64,000 nucleotides of DNA from Limnobaculum parvum (GCF_003096015.2 NZ_CP029185.2:1956001-2020000); one strand, 5' to 3'. Shown: positions 9,009 through 18,530, counted from the first letter of the stretch. Numbers and translations: made by a program. The notes: generated from the sequence alone by a model not told the origin.

Positions 9009-10694
9009 GTGAATATAGATATTATCAGCCTGCTAAACAGTAACTACATTCTTTTACTGTTTGTCGTATTAGCATTAGGCTTGTGTTTAGGGAAAATTCG
9101 ACTGGGTTCAGTTCAACTGGGCAGCTCGATTGGCGTATTGGTTATCTCCTTATTATTAGGCTACCAACATTTTACGATTAACACGGAAGCCTTGAGCTTG
9201 GGCTTTATGCTGTTCATCTTCTGTGTGGGTGTTGAAGCCGGTCCAAACTTCTTTGCCATCTTCTTCCGTGATGGAAAAAACTATTTTTTGCTGGCTCTGA
9301 TTCTGGTTGGTAGTGCGATGTGCATAGCGCTAGGGTTAGGTAAAATCCTCAAATGGGATATTGGCCTCACTGCCGGAATGCTCGCAGGTTCGATGACTTC
9401 AACGCCAGTGCTGGTAGGGGCTGGTGACACGCTACGTCATACCACGTCTGATTCAACCTTATTAGCTACCGCTCAAGATCACCTTAGTCTGGGCTATGCC
9501 CTGACTTATCTGATTGGTTTGGTCAGTTTAATCTTTGCTGCTCGCTATATGCCAAAACTACAGCGACAGGATTTATCCACCTGTGCCCAGCAAATTGCCA
9601 GAGAGCGAGGTCTGGATCATGATAGCCAGCGCAAAGTTTATCTGCCGGTCATTCGCGCCTATCGAGTGGGTCCGGAGCTGGTCGCTTGGTCGGCGGGTAA
9701 AAACCTGCGCGAGTTGGGTATCTATCGCCAAACGGGCTGCTATATCGAAAAAATTCGCCGTAACGGCATTATCGCGTCACCAGACGGCGATGCGATTTTA
9801 CAGATAAATGATGAGATTTCATTGGTAGGCTATCCTGATGCACACGCTCGATTAGATCCTAGCTTCCGTAACGGCAAAGAGGTGTTTGAGCGCGACTTAC
9901 TAGATATGCGCATCGTCACCGAAGAGATTGTAGTAAAAAACAATAATGCGGTGGGTAAACGCCTAAGCCAGATTCACCTGACTGACCATGGTTGCTTCCT
10001 TAACCGGGTTATCCGCAGTCAGATTGAGATGCCTATTGATGACAATATCGTGCTGAATGCGGGTGATGTTTTGCAAATCAGCGGCGATGCTCACCGGGTT
10101 AAGAGCGTAGCGGAACGCATTGGTTTTATCTCTATTCATAGCCAAGTTACCGATTTGCTGGCCTTCTGTGCTTTCTTTATTCTTGGCCTGATGATTGGCC
10201 AGATTACCTTCCAGTTCAGTAACTTTTCATTCGGTATTGGTAACGCTGCGGGTCTGCTGTTCTCAGGAATTATGCTGGGATTCATGCGGGCCAATCACCC
10301 CACCTTTGGTTACATTCCTCAAGGTGCTCTCAACATGGTAAAAGAGTTTGGGTTGATGGTATTTATGGCAGGTGTAGGGTTGAGTGCCGGTAGCGGTATT
10401 GGTAATAATCTGGGGCTGGTTGGCGGGCAAATATTGATTGCAGGTCTACTGGTTAGCTTGGTTCCTGTAGTCATTTGCTACCTGTTTGGCGCCTATGTTT
10501 TACGAATGAACCGTGCCCTACTGTTTGGTGCCATTATGGGTGCCAGAACCTGTGCGCCAGCAATGGAAATTATCAGCGATACTTCCCGTAGTAATATTCC
10601 TGCGTTGGGTTATGCCGGTACCTATGCTATTGCCAACGTTTTACTGACTCTGGCGGGTTCATTGATCATTATCATTTGGCCAAGTTTACCGTAG
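9009..10694 (+). CDS. ybjL: YbjL, aspartate:alanine exchanger (AAE) family membrane protein
   Basis: Putative antiporter of the AspT/YidE/YbjL family, substrate unproven. 561 residues, the length of E. coli YbjL. Two membrane halves (about 10-180 and 380-560) flank two TrkA-C (RCK-C) domains (about 205-370). The halves carry the paired family motifs GMLAGSMTSTPVL and GAIMGARTCAPAMEI. The start is GTG at 9009. It is followed by rybB, as in E. coli. Confidence 0.95.
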   Translation: MNIDIISLLNSNYILLLFVVLALGLCLGKIRLGSVQLGSSIGVLVISLLLGYQHFTINTEALSLGFMLFIFCVGVEAGPNFFAIFFRDGKNYFLLALILVGSAMCIALGLGKILKWDIGLTAGMLAGSMTSTPVLVGAGDTLRHTTSDSTLLATAQDHLSLGYALTYLIGLVSLIFAARYMPKLQRQDLSTCAQQIARERGLDHDSQRKVYLPVIRAYRVGPELVAWSAGKNLRELGIYRQTGCYIEKIRRNGIIASPDGDAILQINDEISLVGYPDAHARLDPSFRNGKEVFERDLLDMRIVTEEIVVKNNNAVGKRLSQIHLTDHGCFLNRVIRSQIEMPIDDNIVLNAGDVLQISGDAHRVKSVAERIGFISIHSQVTDLLAFCAFFILGLMIGQITFQFSNFSFGIGNAAGLLFSGIMLGFMRANHPTFGYIPQGALNMVKEFGLMVFMAGVGLSAGSGIGNNLGLVGGQILIAGLLVSLVPVVICYLFGAYVLRMNRALLFGAIMGARTCAPAMEIISDTSRSNIPALGYAGTYAIANVLLTLAGSLIIIIWPSLP

Positions 10695-10762
10695 ATTAAT
10701 TTAATATAAATCATATGATTACAATAAATAGTAAAAAAATGAAATATTTCTCCCTTAGGTGA

Positions 10763-10790
10763 TGAACTATTTTGACCTATTCACGTCTTA
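10763..10790 (+). promoter_or_regulatory. Sigma-E promoter of rybB
   Basis: TGAACTATTTT (-35) and GTCTTA (-10, 10785-10790) resemble the sigma-E consensus GGAACTT / GTCTAA and place the start at the G that begins the RybB sequence. Confidence 0.7.
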
Positions 10791-10796
10791 AATAAT

Positions 10797-10876
10797 GCCA
10801 CTGCTTTACTTTAGAACTCCCTCATTGAGGTTGACCCGATAAGTCGTTTTTACGTTTCATACTTATCGGGTTTTTT
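10797..10876 (+). ncRNA. rybB: RybB small RNA
   Basis: Hfq-dependent sRNA that represses outer-membrane porin mRNAs on envelope stress. The 5' end GCCACTGCTTT is identical to the conserved RybB seed. About 80 nt end in a terminator hairpin (CCCGATAAGT / ACTTATCGGG) plus TTTTTT. The body differs from E. coli RybB, but the seed, length, sigma-E promoter and location beside ybjL all agree. Confidence 0.9.
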
Positions 10877-10984
10877 ATTGCCTGTAATTCAGTCACTCTC
10901 ACGATTTGTTCATGCATGTCATTACACAATGGCATACAATGTAGGAAGTGCATTACCCCAAACTCATAGGGAAGCGTGATTTTT

Positions 10985-11554
10985 ATGTCATTAATCAAAA
11001 AAATATTTATCGGTTATCTGATCTGTTTTGCTATCGGTACCGCTCTTCTTTGCAGCTTCTATCTGCCTTCAACGGATATTGTCAAAATCACCGGCTCTGA
11101 AGTTAAACGCGTGGATAACGATGGTCCAATTTCTGCGGAAAACCCGGCGGATGGCCCAACTCGCGATGTGTATTACATCTATACCATCGACAAAAACAAA
11201 AATATTATGGTTTATCGTAATGAAGATACCGGATGGAACTTCCCGTGGTATTTCAAATTCAACAGCGCTGATATTCAGGCTCAGGCTCAATCTGCTAATG
11301 ATGCGAATCAAATCACTCGCGTAGTTCACTACGGCTGGCGCTTCAATATGGTTCACTTGTTCAAAAATATCATCTCGATTAAACCCGTTGATGGATTTGA
11401 CGCGTCCGGTTTCTCTTTTTATACGATGATGAAAATATTAGGCTGGGTTATCTGGTTTGTTCTGATTGCCATTCAAGCTGTATTACCGTCGGTTATTACC
11501 AGCTGGCGCGACCGTAAAGATCTAAAACGGCCTGACGGCTCAATCGTTGAATAA
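10985..11554 (+). CDS. DUF1523-like membrane protein of unknown function
   Basis: 189 residues with an N-terminal transmembrane helix (IFIGYLICFAIGTALLCSFYL), a central soluble part that probably faces the periplasm (VYYIYTIDKNKNIMVYRNEDTGWNFPWYF in pieces) and a second helix near the C-terminus (MMKILGWVIWFVLIAI). The overall form recalls the DUF1523 family; no function can be stated. ATG at 10985 is preferred; GTG at 10976 is also in frame. Its own terminator follows. Confidence 0.7.
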   Translation: MSLIKKIFIGYLICFAIGTALLCSFYLPSTDIVKITGSEVKRVDNDGPISAENPADGPTRDVYYIYTIDKNKNIMVYRNEDTGWNFPWYFKFNSADIQAQAQSANDANQITRVVHYGWRFNMVHLFKNIISIKPVDGFDASGFSFYTMMKILGWVIWFVLIAIQAVLPSVITSWRDRKDLKRPDGSIVE

Positions 11555-11574
11555 TTTATAGCGAATATAACGTG

Positions 11575-11602
11575 AAAAGGCAGCCAAAAGGCTGCTTTTT
11601 TT
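11575..11602 (+). terminator. Terminator after DUF1523-like gene
   Basis: GGCAGCC-AAAA-GGCTGCC-like stem followed by seven T. The remaining sequence to 11930 before rimO shows no gene. Confidence 0.88.
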
Positions 11603-11930
11603 ATCGCGATGGTTTATCAGAAACGGGGCTTTGTAGGTAGAACACGTTTTACTACTGATTACCCGATCACCACATCACGCCATAGCCTAAACGGGCCACC
11701 TTACCAAACCTTATCACTTTTCTTTCACTTTGATGTATTTTGAAACTCAAATTTGCTGTTTTTATCAGCCTAATGCTCTACACTGCTGCTATCTGCCTGC
11801 CGGCAAATCACCGTAGTTGGCTATATAATTTTGGCTCTGACATCGGTAGAATTCTGTCCCAGTCTCTAACAGCAGTAAATGTCGATAAATCGGCCTGTCG
11901 CTGAATCACTAAATCAATGAGTTTTGCATA

Positions 11931-13265
11931 ATGTCCCAAACTACAACGCCCCATGCTCCAACAGTCGGATTTATTTCTTTAGGCTGCCCTAAAAATCTGG
12001 TTGATTCAGAACGCATTCTTACTGAGTTGCGAACCGAAGGTTATCAGGTTGTGCCAAGTTATGAAGGAGCCGATCTGGTTATCGTTAATACCTGCGGCTT
12101 TATTGAAGGTGCCGTACAGGAATCTCTGGAAGCTATTGGGGAAGCATTAACCGAAAACGGTAAGGTTATCGTGACGGGCTGTTTGGGCGCGAAGGAAGAT
12201 CAGATCCGTGAAGTTCATCCTAAAGTGCTAGAAATCACCGGCCCTCACAGCTATGAACAGGTATTAGCCCATGTTCATACCTATGCGCCGAAGCCAGAAT
12301 ACAATCCATTTACCAGTCTGGTTCCTGCTCAGGGGGTTAAGCTAACACCTAAGCATTATGCTTATCTGAAGATATCCGAAGGCTGTAATCATCGCTGTAC
12401 CTTCTGCATTATTCCTTCTATGCGTGGGGATCTCGAGAGCCGCCCTATTGGCTCGGTGCTGGATGAAGCAAAACGTTTGGTGGATGCTGGGGTAAAAGAA
12501 CTGCTGGTTATTTCGCAAGACACTTCAGCTTATGGCGTAGATATAAAGCACCGTACCGGTTTCTGGAATGGTCAGCCGGTTAAAACCGACATGGTTAGCC
12601 TGTGTGAACAACTCTCTTCTATGGGGATCTGGGTGCGCTTACATTATGTTTACCCTTATCCACACGTAGACGATGTGATTCCACTGATGGCCGCCGGCAA
12701 AATTCTTCCTTATCTGGATATTCCTCTACAGCATGCCAGCCCAAAAATTCTGAAAGCGATGAAGCGTCCGGGTTCAGTAGAACGCACACTGGAACGCGTT
12801 AAGCGCTGGAGAGAAGTCTGTCCACAGTTGACATTGCGCTCTACCTTTATTGTCGGCTTCCCTGGTGAAACCGAAGAAGACTTCGTTATGCTGCTGGACT
12901 TCCTGCGTGAAGCGAAGCTGGATCGCGTAGGCTGCTTTAAATACAGTCCGGTTGAAGGCGCTGCCGCTAATGAACTTGCGGATCAGGTGCAGGAAGAGAT
13001 AAAAGAAGAGCGCTTCCACCGTTTTATGCAGCTTCAACAACAAATTTCCACTCAACGATTACAGGACAAAATTGGCCTGACGCTACCGGTGATTATTGAT
13101 GAAATTGATGAAGAAGGCGCTATTGGCCGAAGTATGGCTGACGCCCCAGAAATTGACGGCGTGGTTTATCTGAATGAAGAGCATCAGGTTAAAGTGGGTG
13201 ACATTGTTCAGGTCACCATTGAGAATGCGGACGAATACGACCTGTGGGGCTCTGTAGCAAGATAA
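11931..13265 (+). CDS. rimO: Ribosomal protein S12 methylthiotransferase RimO
   Basis: Radical-SAM enzyme that adds a methylthio group to an aspartate of ribosomal protein S12. Order of domains: UPF0004 N-terminal domain with three cluster cysteines (GCPKN, NTCGF, GCLGA), radical-SAM core with CNHRCTFC (C152, C156, C159), C-terminal TRAM domain (about 380-444). 444 residues is normal length. Confidence 0.97.
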   Translation: MSQTTTPHAPTVGFISLGCPKNLVDSERILTELRTEGYQVVPSYEGADLVIVNTCGFIEGAVQESLEAIGEALTENGKVIVTGCLGAKEDQIREVHPKVLEITGPHSYEQVLAHVHTYAPKPEYNPFTSLVPAQGVKLTPKHYAYLKISEGCNHRCTFCIIPSMRGDLESRPIGSVLDEAKRLVDAGVKELLVISQDTSAYGVDIKHRTGFWNGQPVKTDMVSLCEQLSSMGIWVRLHYVYPYPHVDDVIPLMAAGKILPYLDIPLQHASPKILKAMKRPGSVERTLERVKRWREVCPQLTLRSTFIVGFPGETEEDFVMLLDFLREAKLDRVGCFKYSPVEGAAANELADQVQEEIKEERFHRFMQLQQQISTQRLQDKIGLTLPVIIDEIDEEGAIGRSMADAPEIDGVVYLNEEHQVKVGDIVQVTIENADEYDLWGSVAR

Positions 13266-13287
13266 CTCCGCAAGTACTTGATGTGAT

Positions 13288-13318
13288 AACAATCCCGGCC
13301 TATACCGCCGGAATTGTT
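13288..13318. terminator. Bidirectional hairpin between rimO and bla
   Basis: AACAAT-C-CCGGC and GCCGG-AATTGTT arms between convergent genes. Confidence 0.7.
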
Positions 13319-13338
13319 ATGTCTGACAGGATAAAAAA

Positions 13339-14226
13339 TCAGAGGCCCTGTGTAACGATTTTGGCTGCCGATGCCAAAACTTCTCTACGGGATTCTGCCT
13401 CTTTGTCATTCTGGGTAAAGTAAGTGACCAGAATTAATGGTGCTTTATCCTTTGGCCAAATAACCGCTATATCGTTAGTTGTGCCATAGGAACCGCTACC
13501 CGTTTTATCACCGACGACCCATTCAGCAGGCAGACCAGCACGAATACTGGCGGCTCCAGTAGTATTCCCTTTTAACCACTCCACCAGTTGAGCACGCTGC
13601 GGTGCAGCAAGCGCATCGCCCAGCGTCAATTTTTGCAGACTGGCAGCCATCGCTAATGGTGTTGTGGTGTCGCGTTTATCACCGGGAATCGCGGTATTTA
13701 GCGTTGGCTCAGTACGATCCAGACGAAACGCTGTATCACCGATAGAACGTGCAAAGGCGGTAGCTTTTTTCGTTCCACCTAATTGCGCTATCAGCTTGTT
13801 CATTGCCGCATTATCACTGTATTGCAATGTCGCAGCGCTTAGCTCCGCTAAACTCATTTTTGTATTCAACCGCTTTTCAGTAATCGGATTATAGTTAACC
13901 AAATCCGATTCTCGAATATCTACCTGTTTGTTCAAAAGATCTTTCTGTACTTCGCTCTGCTTTAACACACCTGAAACTACCATCATCTTGCTGGTACTAC
14001 ACATCGGAAAACGCTCATCACCGCGATAAGCAATGCGTGAATTATCTGCGGTGTTAATCAATACTACGCCCAATCGTCCGCCGGTACTTTTTTCCAAATC
14101 GGCCAGATTATGCTGAATTGTCAAAGTCTCGCTTGTTGTAACCGCCAGCAGAGGTGCAGAAAAAGTAATAAAAGGTACAAAAGCCGCCACTGCCAGCATG
14201 TTTTTACGTAGGATATTTTTAGTCAT
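13339..14226 (-). CDS. Class A serine beta-lactamase, CTX-M-like
   Basis: Secreted penicillin/cephalosporin hydrolase by family. 295 residues: signal peptide about 1-30 (LAVAAFVPFITFSAPLLA), catalytic STSK (77-80) within MCSTSK, SDN (137-139), omega-loop Glu in RTEPTLN (about 171-177) and KTGSGSYG (241-248). The omega loop EPTLNTAIPGDKRDTTTP is close to CTX-M and related chromosomal enzymes. All key residues are present, so activity is expected. No LysR/AmpR-type regulator is adjacent; artJ lies divergently upstream. The base composition resembles its neighbours, which suggests a resident gene rather than a recent import. Confidence 0.95.
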   Translation of the reverse strand: MTKNILRKNMLAVAAFVPFITFSAPLLAVTTSETLTIQHNLADLEKSTGGRLGVVLINTADNSRIAYRGDERFPMCSTSKMMVVSGVLKQSEVQKDLLNKQVDIRESDLVNYNPITEKRLNTKMSLAELSAATLQYSDNAAMNKLIAQLGGTKKATAFARSIGDTAFRLDRTEPTLNTAIPGDKRDTTTPLAMAASLQKLTLGDALAAPQRAQLVEWLKGNTTGAASIRAGLPAEWVVGDKTGSGSYGTTNDIAVIWPKDKAPLILVTYFTQNDKEAESRREVLASAAKIVTQGL

Positions 14227-14384
14227 ATTAGTCTCGTTAAATGAAAATACTTTACAATTATCACTATCTCAAAATGAGCAATAGGATTATGTATTATCAC
14301 TTCATCAATAAAATGATGGTTAATCCGCATATTAAAATCACAAGAAATACTATTATCATTTTTTGCTTGCCTATTCACATCAAT

Positions 14385-14420
14385 TGAATATATATTCATT
14401 TTGTGCGAATAAAAAGTCAT
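14385..14420. promoter_or_regulatory. ArgR (ARG) boxes upstream of artJ
   Basis: TGAATATATATTCA (14385-14398) is a perfect palindrome matching the ARG box core. A weaker match (GCGAATAAAAAGTCA) follows directly, giving the usual tandem arrangement. It sits 50 bases before the artJ start and suggests arginine repression. Confidence 0.75.
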
Positions 14421-14449
14421 CACCATTTTTTACTATCGGAGTCTGTACC

Positions 14450-15181
14450 ATGAAGAAAGTTGTAGCCATTCTATTATTAGCCTGTGCCTCATTAGCTGCA
14501 CAGGCTGCGGGTCCCATTCGTTTTGCCTCATCTGCAACTTACCCTCCGTTTGAATTTATGGATAAAGACAACACTATCACAGGCTTTGATCTCGATCTGG
14601 CTAAAGCGCTGTGCAAAGAGATGAAAACAGAGTGTACATATTCTAATCACGCATTTGATAGCCTGATCCCTGCCCTGAAATTTCGTCGTTATGATGCGAT
14701 AATTTCCGGTATGGATATCACGGCTGAACGTAGTAAGCAGGTTCTGTTCAGCCAACCTTACTATGCTAACTCTGCGGTTCTCATTGTGCGTAAAGGTACC
14801 CTTACCTCAGTTGATCAAATGAAAGGTAAAAAAGTGGGTATGGAGAATGGTTCCACCCACCAAAAGTACATGAATGAAAAGCATCCTGAAATTAAAACCG
14901 TTCCTTATGACAGCTACCAGACCGCAGTTATCGACCTGAAGAATGGTCGTCTGGATGCGGTATTTGGCGATACTGCCGCAGTGAATGAATGGTTGAAAAC
15001 CAGCCCTGAACTCGTCACTCTGGGGGAGCACATTACCGATCCTGCCTACTTTGGTGCTGGTTTAGGTATTGCTGTGCAGCAGGACAACGCTGAACTCATG
15101 AATAAAATCAACACGGCGCTAGACGCGATAAAGAAAGACGGTACCTATCAGCAAATCAGTCATAAATGGTTTCCACAGTAA
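14450..15181 (+). CDS. artJ: Arginine ABC transporter substrate-binding protein ArtJ
   Basis: Periplasmic arginine-binding protein. From ATG 14450 (after CGGAG) it is 243 residues with a clear signal peptide (KKVVAILLLACASLAAQAA). The SBP_bac_3 fold sequence is very close to E. coli ArtJ (SATYPPFEF, SGMDITAERSKQV, KGKKVGMENG). No art permease or ATPase is next to it, as with E. coli artJ, which is monocistronic. Confidence 0.93.
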   Translation: MKKVVAILLLACASLAAQAAGPIRFASSATYPPFEFMDKDNTITGFDLDLAKALCKEMKTECTYSNHAFDSLIPALKFRRYDAIISGMDITAERSKQVLFSQPYYANSAVLIVRKGTLTSVDQMKGKKVGMENGSTHQKYMNEKHPEIKTVPYDSYQTAVIDLKNGRLDAVFGDTAAVNEWLKTSPELVTLGEHITDPAYFGAGLGIAVQQDNAELMNKINTALDAIKKDGTYQQISHKWFPQ

Positions 15182-15200
15182 TTAATTATTTTATCGGTGG

Positions 15201-15230
15201 AAATGGCCTCTTTATGAGGCCATTTTTACT
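15201..15230 (+). terminator. Terminator after artJ
   Basis: AAATGGCCTC-TTTAT-GAGGCCATTT followed by TTACTTTT. Confidence 0.88.
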
Positions 15231-15289
15231 TTTAGTTCCGCAGTGTTAATATGCCTTTTCTCTCGTTTCCGGCTAAAGGTTAACCTGCT

Positions 15290-15787
15290 ATGTATCATCT
15301 GCTCTATCTCTCCCCTGTTGGCCAATTGCGCATCGTGGCGGACGATATTGCTCTGCGTCAGCTTTGGTTACCCAATGAGGTGGAGAGCCGCAGACCAGAA
15401 AATACATGGGTTGAAAACGCCCATCATCCTATTATCAGTCAAGTCGTTGAAACCCTCTCCGATTATTTTGCCGGTAAGAAAGTCGATTTCAACGCAATCC
15501 CTTGTCAGCCGGAAGGCTCTGAGTTTCAAAAAAGCGTCTGGCATCAGCTAAAATCCATCGATTACGCAAAAGTCGTTAGCTATGGTGATATTGCCGCCGC
15601 GATCAATAAACCGAAAGGTGCACAGGCCGTAGGTGGTGCTGTGGGCGCTAATCCTATTGCCATTATTCTTCCCTGTCATCGAGTAATGGGAAAAAATAAT
15701 TCGCTAACCGGATACTCTGGTGGTTTACACGTAAAAAAAGCGTTGTTGGAGCTGGAAGGTATTCCCTATAAAGAGAATAAGCGTTAA
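15290..15787 (+). CDS. ogt: Methylated-DNA--[protein]-cysteine S-methyltransferase Ogt
   Basis: Removes O6-alkyl groups from guanine by transfer to its own cysteine. 165 residues with the acceptor motif LPCHRV (C129) and the helix-turn-helix region SYGDIAAAINKPKGAQAVGGAVGANP seen in pieces. Shorter than Ada, with no N-terminal Ada domain, so Ogt is the better call. Convergent with rlmC, four bases apart. Confidence 0.93.
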   Translation: MYHLLYLSPVGQLRIVADDIALRQLWLPNEVESRRPENTWVENAHHPIISQVVETLSDYFAGKKVDFNAIPCQPEGSEFQKSVWHQLKSIDYAKVVSYGDIAAAINKPKGAQAVGGAVGANPIAIILPCHRVMGKNNSLTGYSGGLHVKKALLELEGIPYKENKR

Positions 15788-15791
15788 GAAA

Positions 15792-16937
15792 TTATCTGAC
15801 CTCGATACGTTGTAGCAAAGTCAGAACTTCATAATGAGCGGTATGGGGAAACATATCAAACAGCTGAACTTTTACTATCCCATAGCCGGTAAGCTGCTGT
15901 ATGTCCTTTGCCATAGTTTGTGCATTGCAACTGGAGTAAAGGATCCAGTCTGGTGACATTTGGTTCAGATATTCACACAGTTCTTCACCAATTCCACGAC
16001 GCGGTGGATTCACCAGTACCAAGTCCGGAATATTTTGCTGGTGTTTGCTACGAGCAAACTGAGTCGAATCCAACGAATCAAACTCAATATCACTTAACCC
16101 AATGGCGGCGGCCGAGCGTTTAGCACACTCAATGGCTTCAGCACTGATCTCAATGCCGGTCAGTTTAATTTTAGCGTTGGCGGCACAATGAAGACCGAAG
16201 CCCCCTACACCGCAAAACAGATCCCACATGCTATGAATATTCAGGATTGAGACCCATTCTGTTGCCGTGGCATAGAGTTTTGCTGCTACTTCAGGGTTGG
16301 TCTGAAAGAAACTGCGCGGTCGAATATACAGTGGAATATGGTTGAGCTGCTCTTCTAACACATCCTGCTGGGTGAGAATCACTTCCTGTTCACCTTCCAG
16401 CACCGCCATATGAACCGGCTGAATATTTACCGATATCACCTGTAATTGAGGTAATTGAGCCTGCAACCAAGGCAAAGCCTGACGTAACTGTTGAAGTTTA
16501 GTTTCTGAACGCAAAACAAAGCGCAGCATCAAACCGCCATTCAGACGGCTTTCAGTAAGCAGAATAAATTTCAGTTCTCCCCGCTTACGCTCCACGTTAT
16601 AGGGCGTTAATCCAGCTCGGGCGATAAACTGTTTGAGATGCGGAAAAGCATCACGCATAGATTCAGGATAAAGCGGACAGCCACACAAATCGACAGCTTC
16701 GCCCTGTTTAACAGGTAGCCCCAGCACCGGGCGCTCAACGCTGCCACTCACAACCATTTTGGCTTTATTCCGACATCCTGCCTCAGCACCAGAAACGGGT
16801 ATACCGATATGCTCAACAGGCACCGTTTCCAGTAGTGTTACTAACGCTTGCTGCTTCTCTTTCAGTTGCTGTGAATAGGGTTTATCTATCCATTGGCATG
16901 AATAGCAAAGCCCTGCGACGTGAAGTTGGCATTGCAT
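15792..16937 (-). CDS. rlmC: 23S rRNA (uracil-747-C5)-methyltransferase RlmC
   Basis: SAM-dependent methylation of U747 in 23S rRNA. N-terminal iron-sulfur cysteines are present (MQCQLHVAGLCYSCQW and later CGCPLYP), followed by a Rossmann methyltransferase domain with WDLFCGVGGFGLHCA and catalytic SSCNAQTMAKD. ATG at 16937 gives 381 residues, matching family length; a longer frame opens at 16958. Confidence 0.95.
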   Translation of the reverse strand: MQCQLHVAGLCYSCQWIDKPYSQQLKEKQQALVTLLETVPVEHIGIPVSGAEAGCRNKAKMVVSGSVERPVLGLPVKQGEAVDLCGCPLYPESMRDAFPHLKQFIARAGLTPYNVERKRGELKFILLTESRLNGGLMLRFVLRSETKLQQLRQALPWLQAQLPQLQVISVNIQPVHMAVLEGEQEVILTQQDVLEEQLNHIPLYIRPRSFFQTNPEVAAKLYATATEWVSILNIHSMWDLFCGVGGFGLHCAANAKIKLTGIEISAEAIECAKRSAAAIGLSDIEFDSLDSTQFARSKHQQNIPDLVLVNPPRRGIGEELCEYLNQMSPDWILYSSCNAQTMAKDIQQLTGYGIVKVQLFDMFPHTAHYEVLTLLQRIEVR

Positions 16938-16982
16938 CAGAACAGACTCCGGAACCACTGGATTAAGCAGAGATAGAAAAAA

Positions 16983-17477
16983 TTAATGGATAGTATGGGT
17001 AATTGAGCGAAGCACCTGAATATCTTCTTCTGTTTCACGCTCGTTATCACTGGCCGTCAGTAGCTCGTTTGCTCTGGCTTCCATAATGATCTGAGTAGTT
17101 TGCTCTTCTGCTTCCTGAAGCAACAAGTGAAACTGTTCTAACGTAATACCTGCGGCGGCACTCAACGACTGACAAATAACCAGCTTAGGTAAATTGTCAT
17201 CCTGAACATCAACAAATACTTTAGTGGTTAATGACGAGGAGTTAATCTGACTGAGATCCGCAACCAGAGGGATCAGTGCCACAGGACGAATTTCCGCTAC
17301 GGCAGAGAACAAAATCACATTTTCGAGCAGATCGACTTTAGCATCAAAAATACCATCCACGCTTTGCAGGTACGGTAAATGTAACGCCTGACAAGAATCA
17401 CATTCGAAAAAGGCGATGCCCAACTGTTCAAGCCAACTACGCATTAGGGCCAGATCAGGGACGATCAGCTTATCCAT
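16983..17477 (-). CDS. ybjN: YbjN-family protein
   Basis: 164 residues, soluble, acidic, resembling the YbjN family of secretion-chaperone-like fold proteins of unclear regulatory role. Begins MDKLIVPDLALMRSWLEQLG and ends with a helical acidic tail. In E. coli, ybjN also lies in the nfsA-rlmC neighbourhood. Confidence 0.8.
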   Translation of the reverse strand: MDKLIVPDLALMRSWLEQLGIAFFECDSCQALHLPYLQSVDGIFDAKVDLLENVILFSAVAEIRPVALIPLVADLSQINSSSLTTKVFVDVQDDNLPKLVICQSLSAAAGITLEQFHLLLQEAEEQTTQIIMEARANELLTASDNERETEEDIQVLRSITHTIH

Positions 17478-17591
17478 TATGGTATGTCCTCAGTAAATCA
17501 AAAAGAAAGTGCAATAACGCACGAATATTACCCTATTTATGACCTAATGAGGTAAGTTATTATCAATTTTTACGCTATCGCCGGAAAAAAT

Positions 17592-17780
17592 ATGCAACGT
17601 CAAAATTTTTTAGCTATGGATCCTCACCTGTTATTTAGCATCATTAATATGAAACTAAGAGATGAATATGAATCTCTCAACGACCTGACCCGTAGCTATG
17701 ATATTGATCAGGAGGCACTAATAAAAAAGTTATCGGATGCTGGCTTTCAATACCAACCATCCAATAACCAATTTCGGTAA
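17592..17780 (+). CDS. DUF4250-domain small protein
   Basis: 62-residue protein (FLAMDPHLLFSIINMKLRDE) that fits the short DUF4250 family found in many enterobacteria and vibrios. It is all-helical by eye, with no membrane segment; function unknown. Convergent with nfsA, one base apart. Confidence 0.75.
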   Translation: MQRQNFLAMDPHLLFSIINMKLRDEYESLNDLTRSYDIDQEALIKKLSDAGFQYQPSNNQFR

Positions 17781-17781
17781 C

Positions 17782-18504
17782 TCAGCGAGTTACCCATCCC
17801 TGCTTATGTAAATAGTCGAGAATAAATGGACGACGCTCTTTACCAACCGTCGCAGCGATTTGTTCACTCCAGCTCACATGCTTTTTATTTTCTGAGCGGG
17901 CCTCGTAATAAGCCACAATATGGGCGTCATACTGCGCCAGTAACGCCCGATTTAACGGCTGGTAGCTATTCTCATGCACCACAATCTCCGCAGGTAAACG
18001 CGGTTTCTGTTCAGGCTGTTGATCAGGATAACCCAAACATAAACCAAATAGCGGCAATACCTGTTTTGGCAATTGCAGTAACTCGGTCACTGCTGCGATA
18101 TTATTCCTTAAACCGCCGATAAATACCCCGCCCAACCCTAATGATTCTGCTGCCGTTAGGGCATTTTGCGCCATCATAGCGGTATCTACCGCCCCCAACA
18201 GTAATTGCTCGGCATAGCCCAGATCGGCTTCAGGACAGATTTCCTGATTACGATGATAGTCAGCACAAAACACCCAAAACTCGGCTGCCTGAGCTACATG
18301 CTTCTGACCACCACTATATTCAACCAATGCCAAACGTAAATCTCGCTCGGTCACCCGAATAATCGAACTGCATTGCAAAAAGCTGGAGCTCGATGTTGAT
18401 TGCGCTGCCCGAATGATTGCTTGGCGTTGTTCATCGGTTATCGGCTGAGGCGTAAAAGCGCGGATCGAACGGTGAGAACAGATAAGATCGATAGTCGGCG
18501 TCAT
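17782..18504 (-). CDS. nfsA: Oxygen-insensitive NADPH nitroreductase NfsA
   Basis: FMN flavoprotein that reduces nitroaromatics and quinones by two electrons using NADPH. 240 residues, the E. coli length. The N-terminus IDLICSHRSIRAFTPQPI holds the conserved HRSIR flavin-binding motif, and GLGGVFIGGLRN is characteristic. Divergent from grxA. Confidence 0.95.
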   Translation of the reverse strand: MTPTIDLICSHRSIRAFTPQPITDEQRQAIIRAAQSTSSSSFLQCSSIIRVTERDLRLALVEYSGGQKHVAQAAEFWVFCADYHRNQEICPEADLGYAEQLLLGAVDTAMMAQNALTAAESLGLGGVFIGGLRNNIAAVTELLQLPKQVLPLFGLCLGYPDQQPEQKPRLPAEIVVHENSYQPLNRALLAQYDAHIVAYYEARSENKKHVSWSEQIAATVGKERRPFILDYLHKQGWVTR

Positions 18505-18530
18505 AAAAAATCCTGATATTCTGTTGACAT

